Source of the DNA: Maylandia zebra
Lineage: Eukaryota; Chordata; Actinopteri; Cichliformes; Cichlidae
NCBI RefSeq assembly: GCF_041146795.1
Contig: NC_135179.1
Span: forward strand, 10,582,547-10,646,546
Direction of reading: 5' to 3'
DNA length: 64,000 bases
Below, in pieces: positions 15,482 to 29,500 of the stretch (position 1 is its first letter; each line of letters begins with the position of its first letter). The notes below the pieces were generated by a model that worked only from the letters and a program-made list of their open reading frames with translations, was not told where the DNA came from and searched no databases. Position numbers and translations under genes: made by a program.

Positions 15482-18400
15482 GATTTAATGTGATTATTTT
15501 TAAATTTTTTAAATGAAACATCTTTATTTTATTTTACTGTGAACATGCTATTATTTCTTTTTAATATCAAAAGACTTGTTTTTCCCCAATTCCACATAAT
15601 CTTCAGTAGTTGTAGCGTCTAACTGGCCAAGAAGAGCTGCATTTGTATCATACAGACATTTAGTTTATACTGATGAGCAACTTGCTTTACGTAACACGAT
15701 GACTACTGTAGACTCTGAGGGTAGAAATTGAATGTTGACATAGAATGCTGTATTTTTATCAAGTCCCAAAATGTATTTATTTATTTATTTATTTATTGTA
15801 TTGAACACCAGCATCAGGCAGATTCCTCCAATCATTATAAATAAAATATACAATAACAGGAACAATCTCTACAATTTCATTTTTCTCGTTAACTCTTGTT
15901 AAATAGGGATTAACTCAGATTGCAATAATTCCTGCATGATAAATACTAAAAGTTTACATATATGCCAAATATTATCAAATTTGTCCTTCGACTTTAAATT
16001 TAATGACCAAAACAAATTGACACACGTTTCCAAAAGCAAACAAACAAAAATACAATAGACAATCAATGTGATCAATGTGGACAGGCTGACTGAGTGGAAC
16101 CTAAATGAGAAAAATATGCATGAAACAAAGTAAAGCAAAGCAATGCACTCTGGTATTAAGCAATAAAAAAAGGCACAGTTAGCTTTTACAGTACAATTTA
16201 GTTCTAAGATATCCGTCGCCGCACTTGAGAAACAATGAATAATGGAAGAAAGTTTCATAATACTCTGCAAATGTGAGTCATTTTTTAAACAATCAGACTG
16301 CAGGTAATGAAGCCTGGAAAGTGGTTGCAATCAGCTGAAATAAAGTTTTATATCACTGAAATTAACGCTTGTATTTCTAAAACGAATAATATGACTTTTG
16401 GTTCATCTTTGGAAAAAGTAGGAGCTTTACTGAATTTATCCAATAAAAGCACTTCTTTTCATGAGAAAAAATAACCATTTTTCTTTATTATTCATCACTC
16501 ATGGATAATTTATGTTCCCTGCGCGCTTTCTCCGTCACAAAAGACAAGCTGGGACGGACACAGCTGAGAGGAAAAAGATGCTGAGGTTTTTACTCCAACA
16601 CTCATGTTCCATCAAAAATTCAGCCTGCTAAAAATAAATGGGCATGTCATCACAGAAGTGAGAACTCATTAGGTTTATTGCCAGTGTTTGGGGGTCTGCT
16701 TCTCCAAGAATTGTGATCTCAAAACCAAAGAAAAGGCACTAAAAATCACCATGGCCTCTCGATCACAGATTATTCATGAAGCTGCTGCGCAAGAGTTCAC
16801 AAATCAAAGGGAGAGGAAAAGAGGTCAGATGGCATCGCTGAGGAATTCAGTCACTGTAATGAAAGAAGGATCTAAAGATTATGTAACTCAAGACAAAGTC
16901 TTTATCTTAGCAGCAAAATCAACCATCAGATGTTTTTAAACGCTTTGAAAGTGCAAACAGATGTGACAAAAACGTATTTATTATCTATGAATAGATGAGA
17001 TGAGGATGATCATCTCATCTAGTCATTATGTTTGAAGCCAGCAGAGTTCAACGCAGACTCTGATAATTGACAAATTTCTGGCTGTGAGCCTGCAACTCTT
17101 TTCTTTTCAGATCTGTTTTTGTAAGTGGCTATTTTAATGTTCAATTTCAAGTTATCTGAAAAAAAAAGAAAAGAAATGATAGGGTTTAGTTTAATACCTG
17201 CTACTGCGGCTTTCACAATTTAGCATATAAAGCATGGTTACTTGAACAAAACTCATTCCCAACACGGTAGGATAAATCCAGTAAAGTTACTGTGCTATTT
17301 TAAGAAAAAGCAGACCTACTTTGGCGGTTTTGAGGCTACATTTGGCAAATGCTAAGTCAGGTTTACATCAATAGCATGCGCAATTCTTGAAACAACATTA
17401 AAGTATAATTTAACAATATCTATGTTGTGAGAAGATTTAAACCACACTCATGTCTGTGCAATAACTGCAGAATAATGGGCCGCTCACATAAACATACTTA
17501 GAGAGTGATAGGATGCTTTGTGCAGCCCGCTGAGCACCCGAGATTTAAACTCCACTTTATGCAAATGATCCAACAACCACACAAGAACCAGTTACACCCA
17601 TTTTAGTGTGCACTGAAAACTAAGCGCAGCGGTTTAGTACTCTGCTCCACCAAGGGTAGGGAAATTGCTTCAGCGCATACATACGGCTGTAATCATTATC
17701 AGTCTCGTTGGTTTTGTATAATAACAGATTCAACAGTGGTTTAAAAACTGTGTAACAGGGAAATGAAGTGTGCTGTATGGCAGCAGCATGCCCCCCTCCT
17801 CCTTCATCCTTTTCTCTTGCTGTCTCCTAAGAGACAGACAGAAAACCCAGAACTCATTAAGGCAAAAAACTGAAATAGTTGCAATTGTTACCTTGATTAT
17901 TTGGATTTTAACTCAGTTCCACCAACAATGGAAAAACTCAACGAATACCAGTAATCTAATTTATATGTAATCCATATGTGATTACAGGAGGCTTTTAGAA
18001 AGAAACATTTCTAGGGCTAACAACGGATTTGTAGTCATGTAGATGTCAACACTTTAAATCTTCGTGTCAAACAGAAGATTAAATGAAAACACCTGCACTG
18101 ATTTTTTTTTTTTTTGTTGTGAAAAATGGCACATTAAAATGGATCTATTATGCTTTTTCTTGTTACAGTTTTAGAGGCTTTCATTAAATATGGTGAAAGA
18201 TTAAAAAAAGTAAGGTTAGTACATGTGCGACTAATTCCTTTTAACCAAATGCTCAGGTTTAAGAGTTTTTCTTGTTTTTGTTTTGTTTTTTTTAACACTG
18301 GTTGATGTCAGAGAAAACAGATATTCCTAATATGGTCATCTAACAGAAGCTCCTCCCACCTGTTAAAATCTGTGAGAGGCAACCAATCACCAATCAATAT

Positions 18401-21320
18401 CAGCCTTAAAACAACTTGATTCAGACAGTGGATGAACTGAGGGGCTGCACCAAGGCCTAGCATAAAGTTTTTAACGTTTATTTTGAACTGCGAATCATAC
18501 AAATCTATTCTAGTGGAGTCCAAGAATAACAATGTGAAGCTGGAAATGAGTGTAACTGGTCCCCTTTAAGATATAATATTTTCACTGAAGCCACAATAAA
18601 TTGTTGTTTCACTTTATCAATGACAGAGCTGGTAATATTCATATATTTAAACTTTTATTATGAATGACACAACCTATGACTATCATTTGGTATGTACCTT
18701 ATTCCATCATTGTGATCGGTTTTATTCATATTGTAAATTTACTGTTATATTACTTTTACATTTGTTGCATTAAGGCATAAAACCAAGTCTGATTGTTTTC
18801 AAAATGAAAATAGTAAAAAACATGAAATCTGATTCATGCAGCTCAGTAACAAAGATATGGCCCGTGCAGGGTACTCTCACTTAGGCCTGTGGCAAGGCCA
18901 TAAATATACAATCCTAAAAGGGATGCACTCTAAAATGCTTGAAAGCAATATGTAGTTCTTTGCTTTAACATTTGTAAAAAACAAAAAACTGATCCAAAAA
19001 ACAACGCAAATATAGAAAACATTAAGTTACCAAGTACAGCACCACGGTTTCATAACATCAACATTTACATATTAAAGTCGTTACCTTTGATTGCTACTGA
19101 GAAGCATGCAACACTGTGCCTTCATGATATTGCCCCATTCTCCTTTTCCAAGCAGCATTAAATACCCAAATTACTGTTGCTCCTTCGAGAAGATTTACAC
19201 TGATCTATTTTTGTGGTCAGCTATGGAAAGCTGCCTAGTTAGCAAACTCTACACAGAGATATAGAAATAGATATATAGAGAGATATGCACAAGTTGTACT
19301 GCAACGTTTGGATTCTTAAGAAAGAGCAGAATTTGAATTTTATGTATGGTTTATGTATTATGCACATGCCTCTATGTTCACGTCATGTGATGAGAAATGT
19401 ATTTTAAGCACAATGGAAACTCCGTGTTATGAACTGTGACATACTGTGCTATTCATAATAAATATTTTATACATGCTGCACGCTGTCAGATCTCTTCAGG
19501 CAATGGTTCACGGGTGTCTTTCGTGTTGTTGCGTTATGGCTCCTCTGTTAACGATTAGGACGCGTCTCTAAGAAGGTGTAACTCAGCAGGTGTATTCTGC
19601 TGCTGATCTTCTTATGTCAGATAAGCCTCACACTTTTGTGCTAATTTAAGAGGATTCTTCACTGCCCCCACTGATCCTCCTTAGTGCCACAGATGTGATT
19701 ATCCCAATGAAAGACATCAACTAATGGAAACACCTGAGCCTTATCAGAACAGCAGAGTCCAGATTACAATGTACTTCTGTTACTTAAGGGCAAACAAGCT
19801 TGTGTCATACAAGTGTTTAAACACCAAATTGCAGACCAGTGCAGGTTAAGCAATTTAAACTTTGGGGACAGTCAGTTGCTGTGGCATGATCATGCGAAAC
19901 TCAGGACCCTGAGGCAAGGTAATAGCTTTCAGTTATGACACATCTGACTAAAAATTCATTAATTCCTAACCTAATCTTCTTGAATCCGTACCCCGAAGCT
20001 GTTTACTTTCATTATTGTGCACTGTGAATAGCAAGAAGCCCAGACTGTTTTGCCACATTGCATGAAAAGCACAGATTACTTAAGTACTTAAACATAAAGT
20101 TTAAAAAATGTTGACAAACCCCTGAAATGTAAAGAGCAGATGCAAATCCCTTGGAGTTGGTAGCCTTGGTTGCCAAAAACTGTGCTGTGGCTCACTGGTC
20201 AAACTTTAAAATGTAAAATTTACTCTTAATAAATTACATGTTCCAGGCTTTCATAACCGATTAATGTGAAGATTTCTTTCTCTTCTACCAACGTGGCTGA
20301 ATAATGAGGTAAATTAATCTCAATTTCTGTTGAATGTCTTATGGTTATTTGATTAGTTTTCATGAATTTTCACATTCAACTCTCCACAGTTTGGTTTGCC
20401 ATGCGACAAAAAATTTTCAACCTCTCTTTAAGGATCAGTCTGGAAAACAAAAGGTAACAAACAGTTTCAGTAGAGCTGATCTCGCCAATTATTACACTGA
20501 TATGTCATATACTATCACTTTTGTCAAAACCTTTTTCAAAATTTCACCAAAGAGCCACAGTGGTGGACTGATTGTAATCGATGTACTCAATCACTGTCCT
20601 AAAATATGTAGTAAACACTAATCTGCTGTTACAAGAACATTTAATAATGTATTTTAAAAAATATTAGTAAATAACTAGGCCCAACGGGACACAGTGGGTG
20701 ACTCAGAAAAACATTAAGAAGATAAATTGTTTTATGTTTTGGCACGTTCAGATGTTTCTTTCTTTTGGCAACTAGCTTTACACACCACATTTTGCATTCA
20801 TTATAGTCATCAACCTTAGAATAAAGCTGTTTTAAAATCATTTTTGCATGATGATTTATGGAAGGCTTAAAGAGTTCCTCTGTCTAGAATATGAAAATTT
20901 AAAGCCTGTAATATACTGGCAAAAAGCTCTCAGAAGAGCTGACATTTTTAATGGATTAAAATAGAAGCTGAGGCAGAAGTAGTAGGTGCTGGCACCCAAA
21001 AAATATCTGGCTACAACACAGTATTCAAAAAGTGTCAGCTTCTCTAATGAAATACTAAGTCATTACATTTTTTTCCACCACTCATTATGATGTCAGTTAA
21101 ATTCACAATCTCCCCTCCATATAATGAAAAAACTTAATAGATATTAGCCATCAAACACATGTCAAAAAGACATATGTTTGGAGCAATGCCTCAGTGACTC
21201 TCTGTGCCTGAAAATGATTTCCCTATCGTTATTACTGAAGAGGTTTCAGAGATCCCTCTCATCCTCTGTGTCATTTCTTCACTTGCTTTTAAAAAAATGG
21301 GGCAATTGTGCAGGAGTAAA
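15482..21320. other. Intergenic region between convergent KCNH1 and HHAT, nothing recognised
   Basis: This is AT-rich sequence with only short open frames that show no family features or splice-consistent exons. A short ATTT run lies near 15775-15797. It may include a long KCNH1 3' UTR. Confidence 0.5.
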
Positions 21321-21321
21321 A

Positions 21322-22265
21322 ATTCACCATCAGCGTCATTAGTTACACCTTGCTAGTTCCTCATCGGACTCCCTTTTGCCTTTTTCAGAACTGCCTTAAT
21401 AAAACGAGGTGCTGGAAACAGTCATCAGAGATTGTTGAAGAGAGAAGTTGAAGATTTGTCATCTTCGCATCCATGTTGTGACTCTCCCATTCCACCACAT
21501 CCCAAAGGCGCTCTATTGGATTGAGATCTGGTGACTCTGGAGGCCATTTGAGTACATTGAACCTATTGCCAGGTTGGAGAAACCAGTTTGAGATAATCTA
21601 ACCTTTATGACAGGGTGCATTAAGGGGCCCAAATTATGCTTTTCAAACCATTACACCACCACCACTGGCCTGAACTGCTAATAAGTGCAGGATGGATTCA
21701 TGCTTTCATGTCATTTATTTCAAATTTTGACTTAACCATACAAATGTGACAGCAGAAATCAAGACTCACCAGAGCAAGCAAGATTGTTCTAACCTCCTAT
21801 TGACCTGTGTGAATTGTGATGCCTCAGTTTCCATTTTTAGCCGATAGGAGCTGCACCTGGTGTGGTATTCCACTGCTGTAACCCATCTGCGCTGACGTGG
21901 TGTGCACTCAGAGATGCTCTTCTGCGTGACTTAGTTATTTGAGTTACTGTTGCCTTTCCATCAATTCAAAGTAGTTAGCTATTTCCTTTGACTTCTGGGA
22001 TCAATGAGGCATTTCTCCCAGTGAACTGCTGCTCACTGGGTAATTTCTCTTTTTTGGACCACTCACTGTAAACCTTAGAGACAGTTTTTTTTTGGGAAAA
22101 TCCCAGTAGATCAACAGTTTCTGAAATACCCTGATGAGCCTGTCTGGCATCAACAACCATGCTATGTCCAAAGTCGCTTAAATCACCTTTTTTCCCACCA
22201 TGTCTACATGCTAAAATGCAATGAGTTCCTGCCATGTGATTAGCTAATTAGATATTTGCATTACG
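21322..22265 (-). mobile_element. Decayed Tc1-like element (copy B3)
   Basis: The left end has TACACCTTGCTAGTTCCT, and the interior contains the family's CATCCCAAAGGCGCTCTATTGG segment. Minus-strand reading of 21975-22235 gives the transposase N-terminus (KKGDLSDFGHSMVVDARQA, ISETVDLLGFSQKK, YSEWSKKEKL). It has several frameshifts and internal deletions, and the right end is eroded. Confidence 0.8.
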
Positions 22266-22450
22266 ACCCTTAGAAATGTCGAACAACACTGATTAACACG
22301 GAGTGTATATAAGGCTATATTATATTTATTCTTAATATGCACAGTATAATACCTGGTTTTGAAGTAAATGGAGTGAATATTGAGTAATATACATTGACAT
22401 TTAATCTGGCAGTGTAACTTTGAACATACAATTCGAAAGTGCCTTAAATA

Positions 22451-22452
22451 CC

Positions 22453-22483
<31 letters not shown>

Positions 22484-22504
22484 ACACACACACACAACAA
22501 CAAC
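22451..22504. repeat. Poly-C (19) followed by (CA)n and CAA repeats
   Basis: A 19-base C run at 22451-22469 is joined to a CA dinucleotide repeat and then CAA triplets. Confidence 0.95.
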
Positions 22505-23155
22505 AACATCTATCAGCTCTAATGCACATTATTCAGCAGTGTCACTCTCACATGTGTAATCAGCCTATGACTTGCAAAACCCCCTTGAAACAAAAGCTTT
22601 ACAGTAAAGCACAAATGGATTGGACTCCTCTGCTGTTTCATAACCCTCAGTGTTAATCACATTGCTTTGACTGAGCAGGCACATTCTGACAGTCCTTGAT
22701 GACCAAGTACTTGACAGATTTGGACAGATGGCAGATGAGTTTTGCAACAAAATGAGATTTTACTTTTGTCTAAATTTAGTTGTTATGTTGACATTTTGGA
22801 AATGAAAGGTGATTTAGTGTGTAACAACAAATAAGCCAAAAACAGCTTGTCATTTATTACATCCCAGATGTAATAAACTGATAATCAACAGGATTAGTGT
22901 TTTGAATCAAAGGCTGCAGTTGGATATGCTTTTTTTGTCAACCGTCTACATCTGATTGTTTTTTGTGGAGAGCTACAGGAAGACGGTACTTTCTTCAGCT
23001 TCCTGCAACTCCAAGCAATACCTTGTCAAAGTCATATAACCAAGAGAGAGATTCAGAGTCCACATTTTCTTTTACAGTTTCTTAGAATAGCAGTGATTTC
23101 ATCTAGCTTACTGCCTCAGAGCTGCTATTACAGACTGCCCTAAATTTTCAGCAAT

Positions 23156-23161
23156 TTTATT
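23156..23161 (-). terminator. hhat: Candidate HHAT polyadenylation signal
   Basis: AATAAA on the minus strand, about 270 bases after the HHAT stop codon. Confidence 0.45.
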
Positions 23162-23428
23162 ACAGTTTGGGTGCACTTACATTTCACCCAAAGTTCAGAA
23201 AACTTTCTCTGTAAGTATCAGCTTACAGACAAATTTTGTGCAGACTTGCGGGTTTTGGAAAGTGGCTGCTCAGCTGTACTTCAGCCAGGTTTGGACAGGT
23301 TGTGTGGCTATGAGCCAGGTCCACCACAGTGAGACTCTGGCTGGTGAGAGCAAGGCAGTGGAGTCAGCAGGTTGTTGTATCTGTCCAGTAGCAGGGATTC
23401 TCAGTCACTGCTCTTAAGTCAAGGTGAC

Positions 23429-23514
23429 TCACGGTGGGTGAGGAGTCCACTCAAGTCCAATCTGAGCATAGCAGTAGAGGAAAGCTAGCATTGGTGGGGC
23501 CATGGTAGACCAGC
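23429..23514 (-). CDS. hhat: HHAT last coding exon
   Basis: An 86-nt coding part follows TTTGTTTCAG. It completes the glycine codon opened at the end of the 30094-30238 exon and reads WSTMAPPMLAFLYCYAQIGLE before TGA. This fits the conserved HHAT end (FLYCYSHVGIAW in human). It lies 6.6 kb from the previous exon. Confidence 0.9.
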
Positions 23515-26500
23515 CTGAAACAAAAAGAAAGCAAATATATTTGCATGTTTTTCGATTTACAAACTATCTGGATAATGCAGTCTATGTGTTGTTGTCAGTT
23601 ATTTAATTATGAATGAAGCTTAAACGCAGCTTAAAAGTATATGCTAAGTGAGTAGGTTTGCTCATTTCCTGTGCCATACTGCATCATGTTACGTTTTTTC
23701 CCTCCTTTTTCTATATTTAGCTGTTTCTCCGAGGGTCGTGCAGGCAGGTAAGGACAGCTGTCTGCACCTCCTCCCCAACTGGCCTGCCTCCAGATTATCT
23801 CAGTAACCTGCACCTGCACCCACAATGCTTTTCAATGGTCTATTCTTTTCTATTCATGCCAAAATCTAATTCACGCACACACTGGCTGCTTTATGCACAG
23901 CTGTACTGTCAGTTTTCTGTCTGCGTAAAAAAAAGGTTACATGAGCTGAGGCCAGAAAAGCTTTATTATGATGCAAAATATTTTAATGGCGCACGGAGGA
24001 TAAGTTTTGTGTTGTGTAGTATGCATAGTGCGTTTCTGTCTGATTGCAACCATCTTTAAGAAAAGCCTTGATGTTTTAGTAAATATGAACTAATTATTAA
24101 TCACATTGGGTATAACCATTTTCACATAAGCTATCATTATATGAAGCCTTTCTCACCTGTTTATTCATTATTTAAAGCCCTCTAGCCTACATGTACATTA
24201 TGAGCCAAGACACCCCAGTGTTTTGCCTTTGCAGGTATCTGCATTTCATTAACACCCTCAGTGTGAAATATGTTCTCCAGCCAGTTATCCAATCTTTAAT
24301 GTGGCCAACAACTAACATAGTAGAAAGGCAAAGTTGAAAGAAACACTACTAGCCAAATATAACTTCAGAAATATGTTGGAACTGATTGCATTTTTTAAAA
24401 ATGTATTCGGTGCTTTCGTTTCTTCTTGATTATTCGCAATGTTTTTTGCAGGCAACTAAAATCTAAAAACAAAATAAAACCAACTGATGACCAGAACAAC
24501 TTTTCAGATAAAAGAAGAAACTTAAAAATTGTAGGTTATCTCTTTTTTTCACCTCTTTGTTTATATAATATCACTAGAAAGGGAGAAGTAGAGGAAAATG
24601 TGATTGTTTTCCTACCACTGACAGTCACTCAGTCATTTTTCTATGGACTCTGTCCCATTTCCTATCAGTGGATTATGGATTCACCCAGCTAACAAAGCTA
24701 ACTAGCCATTGCTAGCTTAGCAACTCTATCCGGTTGTTAAGTGATGACGTGACGAATCCTACTTCCGGGCCTAAAGTAGTCTGTTTAATATGGCTTTTGT
24801 GTTGTTAACATGTTTAATGTTTTGTATTTTCTTCTATTTAATCTCAAAAAGCTCCTAAAACAGTCAGTGATCACTGTGGACCTCCCTCGGCTTTTATTAC
24901 CGCTAATCATTTATTTAAGCTCAGTTTTCAAAACCTTAGGATGTAACTACAACCCATCCCATGCAGCAGTATATGAATGACTAACCTCATACACTCAACA
25001 AAAATATAAACGCAACACCTTTGTTACTGCTCCCATTCCCCATGGGATGGACGTAGAGACCTAAAATTCATTCCAGATACACAATATAACCATCCCTCCC
25101 AAACAGTGGTCACAAATCAGTCCAAATGTGTGGTAGTGGGCACATCTGCTATATTGAGATAATCCATCCCACCTCACAGGTGTGCCACATCAGGATGCTG
25201 ATCTGACATGAGTAGTGCACAGGTGTACCTCAGACTGCCCACAACAAAAGGCCACCCTGGAATGTGCAGTTTTTTGCGCTATTGGGGGTCTGGGGACCCA
25301 GAACCGGTCAGTATCTGGTGTGACCACCATTTGCCTCATGCAGTGCAACACATCGTCGCATGGAGTCTATCAGATTGTCAATTGTGGCCTGTGGAATGTT
25401 GGTCCACTCCACTTCAATGGCTGTGCGAGGTTGTTGGATATTCGTGGGAACTGGTACACGCTGTCGTATACGCCGGTCAAGCACATCCCGAACATGCTCA
25501 ATAAGTGACATGTCCGGTGAGTATGCTGGCCATGCAAGAACTGGGACATTCTCAGCTGCCATCTGCCATGAACAATGTGAACCATGATTCATCCGTGAAG
25601 CGCACACCTCTCCAACGTGCCAGACGCCATCGAATGTGAGCATTTGCCCACACAAGTCTGTTACGGCGACGAGCTGGAGTCAGGTCAAGACCCCGATGAG
25701 GACGACGGGCATGCAGTTGAGCGTCCCTGAGACGGTTTCTGACAGTTTGTGCAGAAATTGTTTGGTTGTGCAAACCAATTGTTCCAGCAGCTGTCTGGGT
25801 GGCTGGTCTCAGACGATCTTGGAGGTGAACCTGCTGGATGTGGAGGTCCTGGGCTGGTGTGGTTACACGAGGTCTGCGGTTGTGAGGCCGGTTGGATGTG
25901 CTGCCATATTCTCTGAAACGTCTGTGGAGACGGCTTATGGTTGAGAAATGAACATTCAATGCACGGGCGACAGATCTGGTTGACATTCCTGCTGTCAGCA
26001 TGCCAATTGCACGCTCCCTCATTGCTTGTGGCATCTGTGGCATTTTGCTGTGAGACAAAACTGCACATTCCAGGGTGGCCTTTTGTTGTGGGCAGTCTGA
26101 GGTACACCTGTGCACTACTCATGATGTCAGATCAGCATCCTGATGTGGCACACCTGTGAGGTGGGATGGATTATCTCAATATAGCAGATGTGCCCACTAC
26201 CACACATTTGGACTGATTTGTGACCACTGTTTGGGAGGGATGGTTATATTGTGTATCTGGAATGAATTTTAGGTCTCTACGTCCATCCCATGGGGAATGG
26301 GAGCAGTAACAAAGGTGTTGCGTTTATATTTTTGTTGAGTGTATGTGGATGGATTATCTCAGTTGTTCTCCTGGCTGAAGTTTGGTCCTTTTACAGCATC
26401 CTGCCATGCGATTACATTTGTTCCTGACCACCGAGAACACTCACGTTAACTTTTATCGAGTGGAAAAAAAGTTAGCTTGTTTATATTATGCTAACATAGC

Positions 26501-29500
26501 TGTGTCGCTAGCGGTCACGTAGCACATCATTATATACCAGATAGCCAAACTTCAGTAACCCTACAAACGTCACTGCTGTTTAGTTTTCTGTCTTCATTTA
26601 TGTTGGAAGTGATAACAGAGCTGTACGTTTTAATTTGTTTCCAAAACCCCGTAGTCAGAACATGCTATATTGTATTTAGATAGAAGCTAGCGAGCTAACT
26701 TCTTGCTAACTTCTAACTCCGTTAAATGTCATAAATTCCGTTTTCATGGATGCCTGGATGTTAAACTCAATTGTTACACCTGGTAGAGCAGAACGCTGAT
26801 CATTTTATTGAAGATGAAAGACTTTAGACAGTTTTTCCAACTCTCAATAATGCCATAGTGATCATTTGATATATGGACCTGCAGCGGAGTTTAGGTCCAG
26901 ACACGGCTAGTGACGTCAGACTTAGCAACCGGATAGTCTTATCCCAATCACAGTGATGACTGCTTTAAAATAAACAAAGAAAAGAAAGTCAAATCAGATA
27001 AGGGTTCCACCTATATTTTATACACAAGATGTGTTTAGTGCTACTTACTGAATGTTAGCATGCTTGCACACTAAAAAACTAGCTTCTGAAACACTAATAC
27101 TATGGCTTAACAGTGTAGTGGTTAACAACCTGGCCTAACACACAAAAGATTTCTGCTTCAAGCTTTGGAGGAGATATAAATCCTTGGAAGGGTTGAAATA
27201 AGAAGGACAGCTGGTGTAAAAGTCTATGGTAAAATGAAATGCGGGGAGTCATCTGCTAAGCCGACCACAGTGGGTAGCGCCGCATGTTTGCTTTGGCAGG
27301 ATTTTTATGTTGGATGTCCCTCCTGATGCAACCCCAGAAGGGACTTGTGTTTCTTCCCAGAAAGTACCATTATTATTTAGACAAAAAAAGAATGTGCTAA
27401 AATTGGGAACAACACACGTTTGTTGCCTAAAGTAAATATATAGCAATTCTACCAATGTTAGGTAAATGTTCTAAGGGGAAATATTGCCATTTTTAGGACT
27501 TCATGTGCCTTAAATTGAGCTTTAAGGAATCTTTGCAGTTAAAAATGAAACACAAAAAGTACTCCTTGGGTAACAGTGAAGATGTCATCAGCACATTTGT
27601 GCATGCAATAAACAAACAAAAAAAAAAACCCCACACATAACAGTGCAGTGGTACTTTTTGCTGTGTTTGTGTGCTCTTGAATTAAAACTTGGTCTGTCTC
27701 TTAGTTGTAACTTTAGAGTACATGGGGGCTTTCAGGTGCAAGACTCAAGGGGACACTGTTAACACAAACAACTTAAGACACACAGTGTGTTCAGAAAATT
27801 GTTTGTTGTACATTTTGCCAGAAAGGTCAGGGAGCAATTACACTACTGCCTGCACCACTCACAATCCCAGACACTCATGTTAATGAAACCACAGCTCCCT
27901 CTCTGCAGTTTCCTGTGAGGACACACGCAGACACAAGTAACTGCCTCAGGCGTTTCTGCTGGAACCATTATATCCCAATTTAAAGTGCAAAAACACATGT
28001 AATCAGTGAAAGAACCGAGCTTATTAAGTGATTTGTTAAATCATGTATTTCTAATTTTCCAGTCTTTTTTTTTTTTTAGCATTTCAATGATCTTAATAAA
28101 TCCCCATAAAAGCAAACTGAGATTCTCAGCTATTGCGCAGCTCTTGCTCTGAATAATTCACAACTGAAATGGTATTTTCAAACACCATGCACTTATTTTT
28201 AGGTTCCTCTTAACTTATTTACACCGAGACTACAGTCTTGTGAGCACAAAGGAGGTCAGGAGTGCTAGAGGAGGTGTAAAGTTATGCACCATTTGCTGCC
28301 TCCAACAAAATTTTACTGTAACATTGAAGCTTAAGTGGTGACTGGAAAATACCCTGTCAGACTGCTTAGGTTTGACTTTAAGATCCCACAGACTGTGGTA
28401 TAAACAGAAATGCTAAAATAATAAATAGTAATAAAGAAAAGTAATAAAGAAGTGCTTCAGTTTGTGGATTTACACTCACTGCACAACATGAACTAAAATC
28501 AGCATGAAATAGAAAGACGGTCTTTTGCCCTTTATCTGTTACCTGAGTTTACCTCTTGCCATGGCATTCGTGGGTGATATTACACAACCTTTAAATCTAA
28601 CAGTAAACCACTCACATCAATACTAGTGATCTTCACATCAATATATATGTATTTTTTAAATGAATGAAAACAACAATCTGTCATTTTTTTTTTTTAAAAA
28701 CGTCCCTGGCACTACATAGATCAGCTTAGTAACAACTTTCATCTCTTCAAGTTCCTTTTAAAATCCTATTTTAAACAGCAGGCAACTGTTTTCAGCTCTC
28801 ATGAGCACAGTGTAAACCATAGTTTCAGCACCAAACATAAGCACACTGGCACAGTCTGGGACTCGCTGGTAAATGCATTTAGCAGCTAAAGATTCACTTA
28901 TTTCCCTCAGGAGTTAGTAGAGTCAAAGAAAGAGCTGGAAAGAAAGAAAAAGAGATAATGAAGCAATTAAGCAGCTGTTTCCTAACATCCAACACTTGTA
29001 CAAACTTTACAGGGTAGAAATGTTGTTGTTGTTGTAGTACAGCTTCCACTGCTGCTCATAAGTGGATAAATGTCATGTTTTGGTTCAAGCTATTGCTTGT
29101 TTTATTTTGTAATCACTGCTTCTTGTCTGTTTTACTTCCTGCGGTAATTTTATTTCTATTTGCCACTGCCTTATTAGTTTTTCTTGTGTCATCTTCCACA
29201 CCTGTTCCCCGTTTCTCTCCCGTGTTAAATCAGCGACTCACCCAACAGTTTTTATATAGATACACTTGTCAGTTTCCACAGATCTCTGCCAGATTGTCTT
29301 ATTCCTTCTTATCTTTTTGTGTTTGTCTCCTTTGTGACTGACAATTGGATTTAGTGTTTGCCTGCTCTTCTTCTGGATCCTTTGCAGGGCTGCTTGCTTT
29401 ACTGTCTTTGACCTCTGCCGGCTTTGAATAAAAATTTACATTTTGGACTTTTAATCAGCCTCTATGTTTGCCACATTTTAGCGATATAAATGAGTAAACT

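Larger units (their letters stand above)
24726..26936. mobile_element. MITE-like element split by a nested Tc1-like element
   Basis: Inverted ends CTATCCGGTTGTTAAGT (24726-24742) and the complement of CTATCCGGTTGCTAAGT (26920-26936) match in 16 of 17 positions, each followed inward by TGACGT. Removing the nested Tc1-like element leaves about 860 bp with no ORF. No convincing target duplication was found, so the exact outer limits are uncertain. It lies in the last intron of HHAT. Confidence 0.55.

Noticed and set aside
16688-16939. 83-codon plus-strand open frame in the intergenic region
   Set aside because: No known motif, no splice context and lysine-rich composition expected from AT-rich DNA.
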